Made by a program: the position numbers and the translations under genes | In this document: piece after piece, positions 1 to 14,700 of the stretch | Position numbering within the stretch: position 1 is the first letter of the stretch | How the letters are laid out: each line of letters opens with the position of its first letter | Notes under the pieces: generated by a model | What the model saw: the letters and a program-made list of their open reading frames with translations, nothing else | Told to the model about the DNA's origin: nothing | The model's database searches: none | Origin: Euglena gracilis | Taxonomy: Eukaryota > Euglenida > Euglenophyceae > Euglenales | DNA: 64,000 nt | Direction: 5' to 3' | Assembly (NCBI GenBank): GCA_039621445.1 | Contig: CP154955.1 | Span: forward strand, 16,104,139 to 16,168,138

Positions 1-290
<290 letters not shown>

Positions 291-455
291 ACGCACAATC
301 CATCACAGCAGCCCCGGGGGTGGCGCCCCCTTTCCCACCCGCACCCCGCCTTGCACCGACCGCAGCCCAAATACAACTCCTGGGGCCCTCTCTTGGGGCG
401 GGGGGGGGGGGGGGGGGGAGGGGGGGGTGATAAATCGCCCGGGGCACCTCCACAC

Positions 456-554
456 CTGCAGGGCGTTGGAATCCACGATGCGTTTCTTGACGGGGTCCAG
501 CGACACGAGGCAGCCCAGCAGCTTCACCGCCAGGAGGGCGATGGCGGCGCACAC
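456..554 (-). CDS. ARM-B exon 26 (last in window)
   Basis: 33 residues: VCAAIALLAVKLLGCLVSLD then PVKKRIVDSNALQ. ctcag acceptor and GTGTGG donor, phase 0-0. The donor shows that the gene continues past the left edge. Confidence 0.75.
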
Positions 555-1767
555 CTGAGGCCCCGCCCCCGGGCGACTCGGAACCACTTGCCGGCCACCA
601 CCGCGCCGGGAGGGAGGGGGAACACTGTCGCCGAAGGCTGCGTTGGGCTGCGGGCCATTTTCCGGCATCAATTTGCAGCTGCGATGGCACATCCCCCCCC
701 GCTCAGAAATAAAATGGTGTTGCAACGTTTGAATTTCGATCCGGTGGGACTGCAGCCAGGGTTTTTTTTTAAAGACCGGGGGGGGGGGAGGGGGGCGGCC
801 CCCCCCCCCCCCTGGGGAGGAGGGGGTCCCGGGGTCCCACCACTTTTGCCCAAAAATGGCCAAAAATGCTAAAAATAGCATAGCATCTTTTCAAAATTTT
901 TGGCGCCCTTGACGCAGAAAAAGATATACCACCAGCCCCTACCCCCCGCCCCTCCCTCCGGGCGAGGGGGGTCCAAGACAAAAAAAAACCCCTGACTGCG
1001 GCGTTGGCACCTGCCATCACATGAGGCAGCAGGCGCTGCCAGAGGGTCGCCCTTAAATCAAAAAAGGCAAGCACGCCACCGTCCCAAGGCAAGGAAGCCA
1101 CCCTCGCAACTCCTCTGCGTTTCAACAAATCGATTCGACCCTCACGGGCTGCCTGGTTAGGTTAGGGCTTCACGGGTCGTGTGAGGGTTGCTCTACAGTG
1201 GCTCAGTTGCCAGCCTTCCAGCTGCCGGGTTGCCAGCGGGGTCCGCAGACCGCCAAAGCGCCGACCACCACACGGAGACTGCCTCCGCCACGGGGGCACC
1301 TGATGGATGTTCTTCTTCTTCTTGTCGCTGACCTCCGTCACCAGCTTCTGCAGCGTCACTTCCCCCAAGGAGCCGCGGGGCTGTTCCTATGGTTGCGAAG
1401 GGGGCCGACTTACAACAGGGACGGAATGGACGGGTGACCCTTTGACCCCCAGCAAAATGGTGCACCCCCCAGGCCCACTCACTGTACATGTAGCTGTATC
1501 AATCTACTTTTCAATACACGTTTTCTATTTCGTGCTGGGGGAAAGACGGGGAGAGAGAAATGCCCTTCAAATTGTACACCCCACCCAACCGATTATCATT
1601 TATTCGGGATGGGCAAGGCTTTACAGAATCCTCTGGGGCGCAAACCGTGGCAAACTTGTCTGGCCTGCAAACCACGCCGAGAGGATCCGACAAGGGGGGC
1701 ACCCACCGCAAGAGAACCTCTTCAACCGACCTTTCCACAAGGTGAGTGAGTGAGCGAGTGAGTGAGC

Positions 1768-1813
<46 letters not shown>

Positions 1814-4800
1814 CCTGCAAACCACTCCTGTGGCCTGAGAGGACCCCACAAGAGGGAACAGGGGGGCTGTGGCAGGGAGGTCGGAAGCAACTGGCTGGCT
1901 GTCAAAGGGACTATCTGCGCCACTGGGCTTCTTTTTTGAAAATATTGTTGAGTTTCAAAAAAACCAGAAAACATAACCATAAATATGACATGTATTCTTT
2001 GAAAACAAATAAAATAACGTCGAGCGGGGCACCTATCGCGAGGTCGCAGGTACCCCTCCCCCCCCCCTGAACCCTTCCACAAGGTGTGGGGTGACCCAAC
2101 CCTGCCGGGGGGGGGGGACCCACCGCGAGGTAGACGGCGTCGTCCTCCATGCGCAGGGCCGGGTTGCGGGCGTGGGCCTCCAGTTGCCGCCGCTGGAAGA
2201 GGGTCGGCAGCGCCACTTCGTCCAGGAATGTGGCCGTGCCGCTGCTGATGGGCCCGGGGCTCACGCTTGACGTTATTTTTTTATTTTCAAAAAATTCAAA
2301 AAATAAATATACATTTTTTTATTTTGAAAAATTCAATATAAATACTTTATTTAAAAAAATAAATAAAAAGAATAAATATAATATAATATATTTATTTTTT
2401 GCCGTTTTTTGAAAATAAACTTTATTTTTTTTTAAAAAAAAGCGGTGCAGACAGTCCCTTTGACACCCAGCCAGTCGCTTCTGACCCCCCCCGCTACAGC
2501 CCAAGAAGGAACGGGTCCGGAGCACAAAAATCAGTCACCCCCACAAAACAACGGGAAGCAATGGCACGAGTGCGATGCAGTCCGCGGTGAAGGCGTCGGA
2601 GAACATCATCTCGCGGAACACCTCCCGGCCGGCAATGTTGAGCAGCACCTGTGCCCCAAGGGATGCCGCGGGGCCGGGCCGGGGGGGGGGGCGACGTCGG
2701 TCAAATCCAGCCTGGCCCTGGCCCACGCCTCAGGGGGGGGCAGGACACCGTGCTGCCATTCCGTCCGTCGATGGCCGGGCCACACGTCGTGTTTGGTTTG
2801 GATGGACCTGCTGGGCGGGAGGTGGATGAGGGCGGGTCAGGGTTTCATAAAAGGAAGCTTTGGTGAGTATGTGCCCCCCCCCTTTGGAGAGTCCCGGAGT
2901 GGCCCAGGCAGGTGCTGTTGCTGTTCCCCCTGGGGGGGGGGGTCGTGCCCACCTGGCCATGGGCTGGGGAATGGGCCAACAATGGTCCATTTCAGGCCTT
3001 CTTCCGCCAAAGGCTGCTGAAGAGTGCTTTGGCCGAGTGCCTGGGCACTTTTGGGCAGTTGCGGTACCCCCCCAACGGGGGGTCTTGGAGTGCCTGCCCG
3101 GGCAGGCATCCCCTGGGGGTGCGGCAACATTCTACCTTACCGTGACACAAAGAGAAAAACACACAAAAGCAACAGAACACCGCACAGGGCACCATGATAT
3201 AAATCACATTAAATCTGCTCCCCTGCACGCCACGTTCGACGAAATACACAATCATTTGGAAGGGGTCCACAAAGGGTACATCAAAGCTTCGCAATCTACT
3301 GAATTGTTTCAGAATTTATTCGGAAAAAAACCAACGTAGACACAATGTGGTGTTTCTGCGGCCTACACTTGCCGCCTAAAAACAGATTTCTCCACGCGTT
3401 CCCTCGGCATTTTGCCAGAGGAGTTGGCCACCAGGTTGGGCCGAGGAATATTATGAATGGTAATGGGGTTTTATAAACAGAGGAGGCTATAAAATCACCC
3501 AACACATGCAAATATATTCTAATTAAACATCTTGAAACAGAATTCATTGCGTGGATTTGGGAATTAACACACAGAATTTTCGCCGACATTTGGCCACGGC
3601 AGCCAATCAAGGCAGCGAACAAAACATTGCCAATCGGCCCAACTAGAAGAAAACAACATTCCATGTGGCTTCCTTTTCAGGATACCAGTTGGTTCTACAA
3701 ATTGCTTTACCAGTAGGACGCAACCTTGGCACACAAACAAGCAGTTTCTTGACTGTACACCTTGTTGTGATCCGTGCTTGAATCTTGAAAACTGTGTCTT
3801 CCGTTGTGTATTTGGTGGGGGGGGGGGAGGCGACAATTGAAGTCGACAGGCAACGGGGCAAAACAGGACGGCAGCACAGCACCTGCAGGGCATCGCGCAC
3901 AATGTCCGGGTAGTGGGACCCCAGCAGGGCCCTGTACCGATCGAAATTGTTACCTGGAGCGTGGCACGGGAAGCGTGGGGGGGTGAATGCGACACATCGC
4001 ATCCACAGAAAACAATGGAATGCATTTTTTTGCTATTACGGGCAGGCTTATGCTCAAGGACCCCAGGGGGGGGTCAACTGGTGAACCATTTTACTTGCCA
4101 GAAGAAAAAAGCCACCAGCTAGAGGGGGCCCAGGGCCCCTGGTTGTGAAAAAAAATTTCTTCCGGCGCTCCACGCCGAGGTGGAAATGCGATTTTTGAGT
4201 GATTTTTTTTTGGGTTGTGTTTTTTTTTGTTTCAAAAACTCGCAAAAAACGTCAAAAATGGGTGTTTCTGGCCCTTTTTTTTTGGTATGTCCTAAATATT
4301 TCTGGCGCTTTACGCCGGTCACCAGGTAAACTTTTCCCCCAAGCTTTTCCCCCAAGACAGCCTGCTAGCGGACCCCCCCCCCCCCCTGGGGTCTTCTGAG
4401 ATCTCCACCAGCCAATTTTGGCTCAGGTTGGGGACTGCGAATCCTTGGGCAGAAGCCTGATTAAAGGTTCTTGTGGAAATACATTTTTGGTGTGGGTTTT
4501 GATGTGTTCAGAAACCGCGTCAGGTGGATGTGATGTGTGTCCCATGCACATATTTATATATTTACACATTTATAAAAGGAAACGAGCATCCTGTGTGTCA
4601 AGGAAAAAGGAACACACACCGTCCATCATTTGGTCGCGGACGTCATCCTTGGCGGATAGAGTCACGAGCGCCCCCAGGGCGTGTCGCTGCACTTCCACGT
4701 TTTCGTTGGAGAGCGGCATGATGACCGCCTACCACAACAGAGGACAGGGGCACTTTTACTCTGGGAGACAAACAGGCAGATTCATCAACAGATTTGTCAT

Positions 4801-7800
4801 CAGAATAAACAGCAAAATACAAAACCCAAACCGTCCAATCAAAATATCAAAATAGAAAAACTGAAATATATCAAAAAACGAAGGCAAAAAATTGACGCTT
4901 TGGCTCCACCTTGTGACACCGAATTCCACTTCCCCAACCTTTGGTGCACCTTGAGGCCGTTGGCTTCCAGCCAGCGGCGCCGCACGTGGTCGTGGCTGGC
5001 AAGGTTGGCGGAGGTGGTGACGAGGGCCATCACCAGCCCGTCGTCCACCTCCCCGTACAGCCGGCCCACCTCCAGCAGCCGCGGCAGGATGCCCTGCGCG
5101 TGCATATGGGCGGGGCAGACCTCCCCTGCGCTGTTGCAAAAAAAAAAAAGAAGGCTCTGCCAGGAAGAGGCACACCCGCACTTCGGACACCTCTGGCTGA
5201 TGAGCCAACCTCCTGGGCCGGTTGGCCCCCTCGTGGCAACGGAGTGCCCAAAAGGCAAATGGAGAAAAATGCATCAGTCGGCGATGAAATAATCAAGCAC
5301 CTCCAGGCACTTGGCATTTTGGTGGTGTTGTTGGGATTTGTCGGGTTGTGAACTGGAGGTGGGGTCCCAGCCATCTCTTTAAAGACGCCAACACAGGGTT
5401 GCTCGGCAACAGGGGGGCCGGGCTAGGCCGAAATTGGGCAACTGCCTGAAAAATGACCTGCAAAACACAGTTTTGAAAAAAATGTCCATCTGACAACCCC
5501 CCCCCCCAGAACGTCCAAAAACACCCCCAAAACACCATTTTTGGCCTTTTTTGAACATTTTTTGCAAAAATTTTCGGCGCGTTGCGCCAAAATTTTTTGA
5601 GCTGGGCCCTCCAAAAAGGGGGCTGGCCAGCAGGGCCAGCAGCACCTCCCCCCCCCAGAAGGGTGCTGCTGCGGCTGGGCTGGGCCAAAATCGGGGCTTG
5701 CTGCTGCCCCACAGCCCAACAACCCCACAACCCCAGAGGGCCAAAAAAGTGTTGTCAGGATTTTTCAGGATTGTCGCTGGTGGTGATTGGGAATAACACG
5801 GCGTGACTCACCACTGCACACTATCAATTTACACCGGTTCATATCAATTCAATGTACGCGGTGGTGCTGTCGCTGGAGCTGCCAGAGTTGTGTCAGGCTC
5901 AGCCTGACCTCGGGCTGATGGCGAAAAGCGCCCTTGAACACACACAATATCATACGCTGCGTATGGAACCCATCCGGCCCCCGGCAGGCGCACCGCCATT
6001 CCGGAGCACGGAGGGCACACCTGCTCCAGGAACATGTCGGCCAGGGCGGCATTGGCGGCGAGGGTCCCCACGGTCTGGAATGCGCTGCCCAGCACGAGGG
6101 GGTCCTCGCACTGGAGGAGCGCGATGAGGGTCCCCGGCCCGCCTGCGGCGAGGCAGCGGCGGTCCATCCCGGACCCGGGGGCCCTTCTCACTTACAATTG
6201 TTTTTGCATTACAATTACAATGCCAATTTTGGGTTACAATTACACACGCGTGACATGGGGTGCACACATCATGCATGTCACGCATGACGGGGGGGGAGGG
6301 GGGCATTTGAGCGTGGCTGTATTCGGAGCGCACCGGCAGAAGATATGGGACGAGACCGCATGCGCGTTGGAGCGCCTGGTCGCTCTCGTGCTCAAATAAT
6401 AATTCAACAGAAATGGTGGTGGGTGCATCTCTGGTGCGTTCTAGTCTGGAACTGCATAAACAGCAGTGCAGAGCTGGTTCCAGCACCAACAGAAAGAGCT
6501 TGAAGTGGGGTGCCGCTAAAGCGGCACACACATGCAAACACACATCAACGCAGAAACCTATCAAACCCCAATCACAAACCTCCAGCAGTTTCCAATAGCG
6601 CCAGGCAGGGCATTAAATGAGCGGGGAGAGGGGGGGGGGCGGTCCAGGAGAGGGGGTGGGTGGGTCGGACCCCCTGTGCAAAAAATCTTCTGGTGCAAAG
6701 CGCCGAAAAAAATTCTGGGCCTTGAAAAAGGTCCAAATCGCGTATTTGCACAGCTTTTTTGAAACATCGTCAAAAAATACACCAAATTTGTCATGTTTTT
6801 CGGCGCGAAGCGCCGCATTTGTTTTGGGTTCCCAGGGGGGTCCCGGACCCCCCGGTCCGGGGGGGGGGAGGGGAGGGTGGTCTGACCCCCCCCCCGCAAA
6901 ACCACCACTCACTTAACACCCTGAAGCCGGGGGTCGTAAACAAAAAATATGGCGGGGGACGTTTCGCGGGCAGGAACCTTCCTCCAGCAGGGCCTGCAGG
7001 AAGCCGTCCACGCCGCTCAGCAGCGCCATCGTCTCCACGGCGAGCCGCCGCAGCTCCACGCTCTCGAAGCGGAATGCACGGCACACGTACCGCACCCCGT
7101 CGTCCCGCACAAACATCTCCAGCTTCTTCCCCGCCTGGACGAAACGCACACCTGTCACGCCCGTTGCACACTTGCCACACCCGTCACCAAGCACCTCTGG
7201 TCATCCATGCCCCTAGGCCCAGCATCGCCCAGCATCGCCCAGCATCGCCTTTGAAGCCCTTGAAGGTGTACCTTTTATGCCTGCTACTTTTGCCGCTCTC
7301 GCCCACTTTTGGCTACTTTTGGCTATCTTTGGTTGCTTTTTGACCACTGTGACTGCTTTTTGAGCACTTTTGCCCACATTTGCTGCCTTTTGACCAATTT
7401 TGACTGTTCTTGACCACTTTTACTGCTTTTTGCCCACTTTTGCCCCACTTTTGCCTGCTTTTTGACCACTTTTTTGACCACTTTTGCTGCTTATTGCCAG
7501 CACAAGATGTGGTGTGCAGGCCTGTGAGATGGCAACATCGAGTGCAAGTTGTTGCAAGTTGCAAGCCTCTTGCTGGTCAGACAAACAGAGACCAAAACAG
7601 TTGTTGTGCTGGAGGGTGGAGGGTGGCACCCCTGCAATTGCAACGGGGTGTCGACCAAACACCCCGCCCAGACCAGGCTGGATCTGCAGCGAGTGTAAGT
7701 GTTCAGAGGTTATACCAGCAACAACCAAGGAAAGACACAGCAAAATGACGTTGTCCAGCATCTGTACCTTGTCCACCATCTGCATCTTGTCCACCATCTG

Positions 7801-10800
7801 CACCTTGTCCAGCATCGGCATGTTGTCCACCATCTACATCTTGTCCAGCATTGGGATCTTCTCAGTATCTGCAACGTTGTCCGGTGTGTGCATCCACTTC
7901 ATCTTGTCCAGTATCTGCTTCTTGTCCAGCATCTGCATCTTGTCCAGCATCTGCATGTTGTCCAGCATTTGCATCTTGTCCAGCATCTGCACCTTGTACA
8001 GCATCGGCACCTTGTCCAGCATCGGCATCTTATCAGTATCTGCATCTTGTCCACCATCTGCATGTTGTCCAGTATCTGCATCCACTTCATCTTGTCCAGC
8101 ATCGGCATCTTGTCTGGTATGTACATCTTGTCCAACGCCTGCATCTTGTCCAGCATCTGCATCTTGTCCAGAGTCTGTCCAGTATTCATCCAATGGCACC
8201 CAACCTAGCCAAAATAACCACAAAAGCCCAAAAATGACCACAAAAACCAAAAATTGACCACAAAAAGCAACCAAAAAGCAACCAAAATGACCCAAAATGC
8301 TTCAAATGACCCCCAAAAATGCCCAAAAAGCCAAAAGATTGTGAAAAATGACCCAAAATCACCACAAAGGCACAAAATGGCCCAAAATGCCATAAAATGC
8401 GCTCATATTGACCCAAATTAGCCTAATATTTGCCAACTCAGTGACAAATAACCCCCAAATTAGCAAAAATTGATCCATAATGGCCAAAATGGGTGTAAGA
8501 CTGGAGAATTGTGGGGAAATTATCCCAGAAATGGGTTTAATTCTTCAAAATGTACAAAAAAATGCCAGCATCGCCCAGCATCGCCCAGCATCGGAACCCC
8601 ACCTCTGGTCTCCAAAATTCCAGCATCGCCCAGCATCGCCCTGCATCGCCCAGCATCGCCCAGCATCATCAGAGGTGCTTGCCCGTCATTGCCAAATGTT
8701 CCAGGATCTCCAGATTCTGCTAAATTTAAGAGAAAACTCTCTGGATCGGGAATTTCAAAGAAAAAATAGTGCACTGTCATCGTGCCCAGGGAATTTCTTA
8801 AAGACCCCGGGGGGGGGGGTCCAGCCTCCGGCTGACAAAAAGGCTGCTGGCTGGAATGAGCTGCTGGCTGGACCCTCCCCCGCGGGATGGGGGGGGGAGG
8901 GGGGATCCGGGGCTGGAGGGGGCTGGGCTGGGTCGATAAAAAACAAAAATTTCTAACACATTTTTTGCCATTTTCGACATTTTGATGGATGGAGCTAGAT
9001 CAAGGCTGGGGGGCTGTGATGGAGGAAGCTGTGATGAGGGGGAAAAATGCATGGATAGGTGAGCTGGGCAGCCCGGTTGGCTGGCCAGCCTGCGGCCGGC
9101 TGGCCCGGCCTCTGGCCGGGCTGGACCCGACTTTTTTTTCACTCGACCCCGGCGCTCCCAGCCCGAATTTGGGCTGCTGGCTGGATTTAAGCTGCTGGCT
9201 GGCTGGACCCCCCCCCCCTCTGGGGGTACCCTCCGGCTTAAGATATTCCCTGATCGTGCCCTCCACCTCAAACATTTGGGGGGGGGGAGGTCGAAATAAG
9301 CAAAAAATGCCATTTTATGCTGAAACAACAGACCATGTTAGAAAGAAGAAAGAAATCAGCCTGCTTCACCCAGGGAGACTTCGCCTTTTGATGGATGGCA
9401 ACTCTCTCTGTTTTTCTCAGTTAAAAGAAGAACTGAATTGCGCAGATCAACTGCTCAGGAGCTCACACAGAAGTGGCACGGGGTCGATCGCATGGCAGAT
9501 CAAACGTGGGTGGCACTGGGGGGGGGTGTGCCGCCATTTCCCCGCCAGGGCCGCCCACACCTTGACGAGGCGGAAGTTGGCGCGGGACGCCCACTCCTGG
9601 CCCTCCAGCTCCGGCAGCCCGAGGGGCGCCATGAAGACCGGCCAGTCGTAGCCGGAGATCAGGGAGTCCAGGATGCCGCCCTCCTCCGCCAGCAGGTACA
9701 CCACCTTCATGAGCTCCGTCTGGAGGGGGGGGGGTGGCAGGTGAGGTTGTGGGCGGGCGCGGTGGGTATTTTGGGGATGCGTGTGCGGTGAGGAAAACCC
9801 ACCCCCGAACCACCCAAGAGGCCGACCCTCGGGAACGGGAACGGCCACTGAAATTAGGAATCCCCCCGCCGGCCGTCCCCGGCGGCGCACCTGCAGGCCG
9901 TGGTTGTGCAGCTGCACCTCCCGCTTCTGGGCCAGGCTGGCCATGAGCTGCTCCGGCGTCTCGGACTCCGGGGCGGGGGCGGGGGCGGGGGCGGGGCCCG
10001 TGGCCGGAGTCGGGGCGGTGGAGAGGGTGCCCGCGAGGCTGGGGGCGGGGAGCTCCAGCAACCTGCGGCCGGCAGAGCCGGGCGGTGGGTTCCGTTCCCA
10101 AAGAGGGCTCCTTGACCCCGGAGGGGGGTCCGATGAGGAGGTGCGTGGGGGATGGACTCCTGGAAAACTGAACAACAAGCTTAATAAATTGTATATTTCG
10201 CAAAATGGAAATAAATTTAGTTGAATGAATTATTTGTTAATAAATTAATTAATAAATTAATTATTAAATGATAAATTTGAAATAGATTGGTGGGCGGGCA
10301 GGGTGCCCTTTGGGGTCCAGCTTGCAGGTAGTGTGACCCACCCACTGGCCAACAAAATGTACGGAGGACACCCCCCCCCACCCAAAAGCATAATTACTCA
10401 CTTCGGGACCTTCGAAAAATGCATCGCCGCTGCCCGTATCACAATGGAGGATGAACAAAGGAAAAAGACATACGAAGAGAATCTGTGGGGGGATTGAAAA
10501 GAACCACAGAGGAGATGAGAAGTTGGGCAACCGAGCGTGCGCAGGTTTTTTGGTCCCGGAACCTTGATTTCCCCCAATACCACAAACACCCCAAATACAA
10601 ACACCCCCAAAGAGGGATTCGAACAACCTCCAACGGAAACCCACGGGGCTTGGGCTTTGTTTCCGGGGAGGGGGCGCATACCGGGGGGCCGCCTTGGGGG
10701 GCAGGGGCGGAGCCACGGCCACGGCTGCTGCGGGGGCGGGGCTGGCCAGCTTGCCCTCCAGCACGCGGAGCTCCTTCCGCAGCTCGCTGCCGATGGCCAG

Positions 10801-11675
10801 GCTGTGTGCGGCGGGGGGTTGAGGCACACGGACCTGCAGAGCCCTCCAAGGTTGGGTTTTGTTTTTATATTTTTTTTGGGTCCCAAAATCGGCCCAAAAT
10901 TTTTTGGGGGGTACCCAAAAATCAAAATTTTGGGTCTCCATTGACGATGAGAGAAAACCACGGGAAACAATGGTAGACATCCGCAAAGTCACAAAGGGGC
11001 TGTCGTTCAGAGTTGTCCTGAACACTCCCCGCTTGCTTGAAACGCTTTCTGGGTTTTTTTTTCAATAGTCAGACCTTCCCCCACCCAGTTAGTCCAGTTA
11101 GTTTAATTAGTAGGGTCGGTGGTTCGATTCCGGCTGCAGCCCCAGGGATTATTTAAGGCCGCACCCCCCGGGGGGGGGGGAGGGGGAGGTTGGGGTGGGT
11201 CCGCAGCCGGACCCCCCCCGGGGGGCCCAGAGGGGGGGTGATATATACTTTTTGGCGCCGCAGACACATAAATTTTTTTGAAAAAATGGCTTTTCTTGGC
11301 AAAAATTGGCCCTTTTTAGGTGGTTCGGGGTTAGGGGCTAAATTTTCCAAAGAGGGGGTCCCAAAAATACAAATTTTGGTGTTTTTTTGGGGGGGGGTAC
11401 CCAAAAAACAAATTTTTTTTTGGGGGTACCCAAAACCCAAAACCCAACCTTGAGCCCTCCCCCTGGCAAAGGCGGCGGTCGGCGGAGGGATTTCGCTGAA
11501 AAACGACCTGCTCTGACTGTTGGCACTTCTGGCTTTGGCACCACAGTGCCTGTAGGGGCACGACATGACCCCATGCGCCATACGTGCACACCACACTGCA
11601 CGCCTTGATGGAAAGGCACCTCGGGTAACGCACGCGCGCGCACACACACAGACACAACACACACACACACACACT

Positions 11676-11724
<49 letters not shown>

Positions 11725-11748
11725 CACCCACACCCACACACACACACA

Positions 11749-11784
<36 letters not shown>

Positions 11785-14700
11785 CACACCCACCCACACC
11801 CACACCCACACCCACACCCACACCCACACCCACACCCACACCCACACCCACACCCACACCCACACCCACACCCACACCCACACCCACACCCACACCCACA
11901 CCCACACCCACACCCACCCACCCGCCCACCCACCCACACCCACCAACCCACACACCCACCCACCCACCCACCCACCCACACACAATGGTGCAGATACTCC
12001 CTCACTACGAACAGTCAAAAATGCTTTCGACTAATGAGACCGCATGAAAACCTGGTGGGAGGTCACCTACCTCGCTTTGAGAGCCTTCATCGTTGCCTGC
12101 AGGCCATTCAGTGTGTGGAACGCCATGCGCTGGTCGACCTTCTTTAGGACGACAGCGAGGCACCCTGAGCACGTTCACATGCACTCATACCGCACAGGAC
12201 ATCCCCCATTGCCACTTTGTTCTGGGCAACTGGCACCAAAATGGGCACTGGCAGCGAGGGAGCTGACACAGAACATGCGTGCGAGTTCAAACGCAAATAC
12301 GTACGGGCGTGAGTGCCGGCGAGTGCGACGTGGTGGAGGGGCAGGCAGACCCGCGGCCTCCCGGCGGACGTCGACGCCGCTGGACTCCAGCAGGTGGATG
12401 AAGATGGGCAGGCAGTCGAACTCCTTGACGACCCGCAGCAGCATATGCTCCGTGCTGGGGGGGGTGGGGGTGGGGGGTGCGTTGGCGTTTGGCAGCCCCA
12501 GTGCCTTGTTGGCCCATCCTGTGTGAATGCTATGGTGCGTGGATCGGGGTCCAACACACGGGTACATAACATGTGTGTGTGTGTGTGTGTGTGTGTTAAA
12601 GGACATACAATGTGAGTGAGTAAATATGTGTGTGTGTGCGTGTGTGCACATGAAAATATTGTATCTGAAAGTTATTATTTCGGAATGGGGTGGCCCTCCG
12701 TTGCTGCTCAGGTCAGTAAGAATCGAAGCGTGATGGAAACATCAGAGGCTTGATGTGACGGTGCGCCTGCCGGCCCGCACACCGGCACAGCAGCCTCATG
12801 GCGTACAGCAGCTGCACCTGCATCTTCTGGGTGCGGGCGCCGACGAAGGAGGCGACCTGCGCCTGGTCCTGGCCGCGGTCCGCCACGGTGTGCTTCAGCA
12901 TCTCCGCCAGCGTGTCCAGCAGGTTGAGCTGCGGCGGCGGCCGGGGCAGCGGTGGGGCCGGGCCGGGCCAAAGGAGGTGCGCCGCGTGCAACGTTGCCCG
13001 TCCAGCCAGCCGCCGGGCACTGGGGCAGGCCGGGCTGAGTTTTATTTTTTTGACATTTTTTGACATTTTTGACATTTTTTTTGACATTTTTGACACTTTT
13101 GACATTTTTGACACTTTTGACATTTTTGACATTTTTTGACATAGTCGACAAGTTGACATTTTTGGTTGCGGAACTTCCCTCCCCCTGCTGAACAGAGATG
13201 CCACGCTTTAGGCAGCCCCCCCTCCCCTGGCTGCCCTGCTTGATTCAAAAAAATCCGGCCAGGTCCCCGGTGGTATACTTTGTTGGGCCGCACACCCTAG
13301 ACAATTTGTGCACAACCTTTTGTTGTGCAATACTCATATACACAACAACCCACATTGTCGTTCAGTTCTCTCCATGACACGTTAGGTTGTTGTTGTTGTT
13401 GTTGCTGTTGTTCTGTGGCGCATCGTTGCTGAGAGTGAGTATTTGTGCCAGGGCATACATTCGCCTGCGTGGGTGCGCTGGGGCATGTGCCTGGCATGTG
13501 TGCACCTTAAGTGTGCTCAGAGTTTCGGTGGGGGGTTTCGACCCGGAGCGCACCTCGTCAATCTTGACGATGGCCCGGTTGCTCTGCGACATGTTGGCGA
13601 TGCCGCGTACCGCCTCGCGGGCCACCTCGAAGTTGGTGCTCTTCAGCAGGTCCTGCAGCTCCGGCAGGACGTGGTTCTGCAGCAGCAGGTCCCAGTGGAC
13701 TTCGTGCTGGGCCAGGTTGGCGATGACGGTTGCGGTGTGCCTGGGGCCGACGGTGAGGATTGGTGCATTGTGCACACAAACAGACAACACAAATGGGTTT
13801 TTTGTGCACAAATGCACATAGATGGACAGGTGGGAAACTTAAACGAGGAGAAAAATAACATGAAAAAAAAAGGGAAAATGATGGGAAAATTTCGATTTTG
13901 GAAAAAAAATGATGATTGAAAATGGTAGAAATCTTTCCCGCTTGTGATGATTTTTTTTTGGCAAAAAGCAACTAAAAATTGTAAAAAAATGGTCAAAATG
14001 GCCTTCTGGGTGTCTTTTTTTTTATGTTTCATATCAAAACAGACCGCAGAATTGACCATATGTCACATCCCTGACTTTTTGTGTGTGAAATTTGACTACC
14101 TCTGAACGGACTCCCCTCCAAAAGCAGTGGAAAGCTAACAGGGGAAAAATAGATGGGAAAAAAGCGATGGGAGGAATTGGGTTACCCATCATTTTTGCAT
14201 TTCCCATAATTTTTGTGCAGATGTGTTAGAGAACAGCCACATTGAATTCAAAAAAGAATGAGTTTTTTTTGGGGGAAATGTAACTAGGAAATCTGCTACA
14301 ACATAAATACAGACCGTGCAGCTGTGCGCCAGACCTATCAGCTGTCACACTTGGTGAGTCAATACAATGGAAATAATTTGGCATTCAGTCTGTCCCAGGT
14401 TCCGCAAATCTTCTTGCCGATAGTTGGTGGCTTGGTTTGCGATTCATGCTAAAGAGTTGTGTGCTCCTCCCCTCCACATGCCTTTGGACAGTGGGGTTGT
14501 TGTCGTGGCAAAGCTCCATCAGTAGCTCCACCCCGACGATCTGGGGGAGGTCCCGGGCGTTCTGGGCGTGCATCGCCGGCAGGGCCCCTCCGGGGCCCCG
14601 ACGCCCTTTGCCCGTCTGGCTCGGGGCCATGTACCAGTGGTCGGGGCCACTCCCCGAGAGGTGGGACGCCGCAGGGAAGCTGGGCCCCCGCCCAACGAAC

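Noticed and set aside
351-881. Gly- and Pro-rich frames on both strands near the left end
   Set aside because: They span poly-G and poly-C tracts around the real ARM-B exon at 456-554.
7740-8185. Regularly spaced repeats that could suggest a CRISPR array
   Set aside because: Units are directly adjacent, with no unique spacers, and the DNA is eukaryotic with introns.
7484-8295. Open frames of 257, 169 and 153 residues on both strands
   Set aside because: Produced by the 18-bp minisatellite, whose unit length is a multiple of three. No family signal.
11090-11160. A tRNA gene
   Set aside because: Box A- and B-like words are only about 20 bp apart, and no anticodon or acceptor stem pairs.
11153-12047. 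Open frames rich in Thr-His, Thr-Pro or Gly-Val
   Set aside because: Translations of the CA/CGCA/CACACC arrays. Similar frames at 23.2, 25.2-26.2, 27.5, 34.8-35.6 and 41.0 kb are rejected for the same reason.
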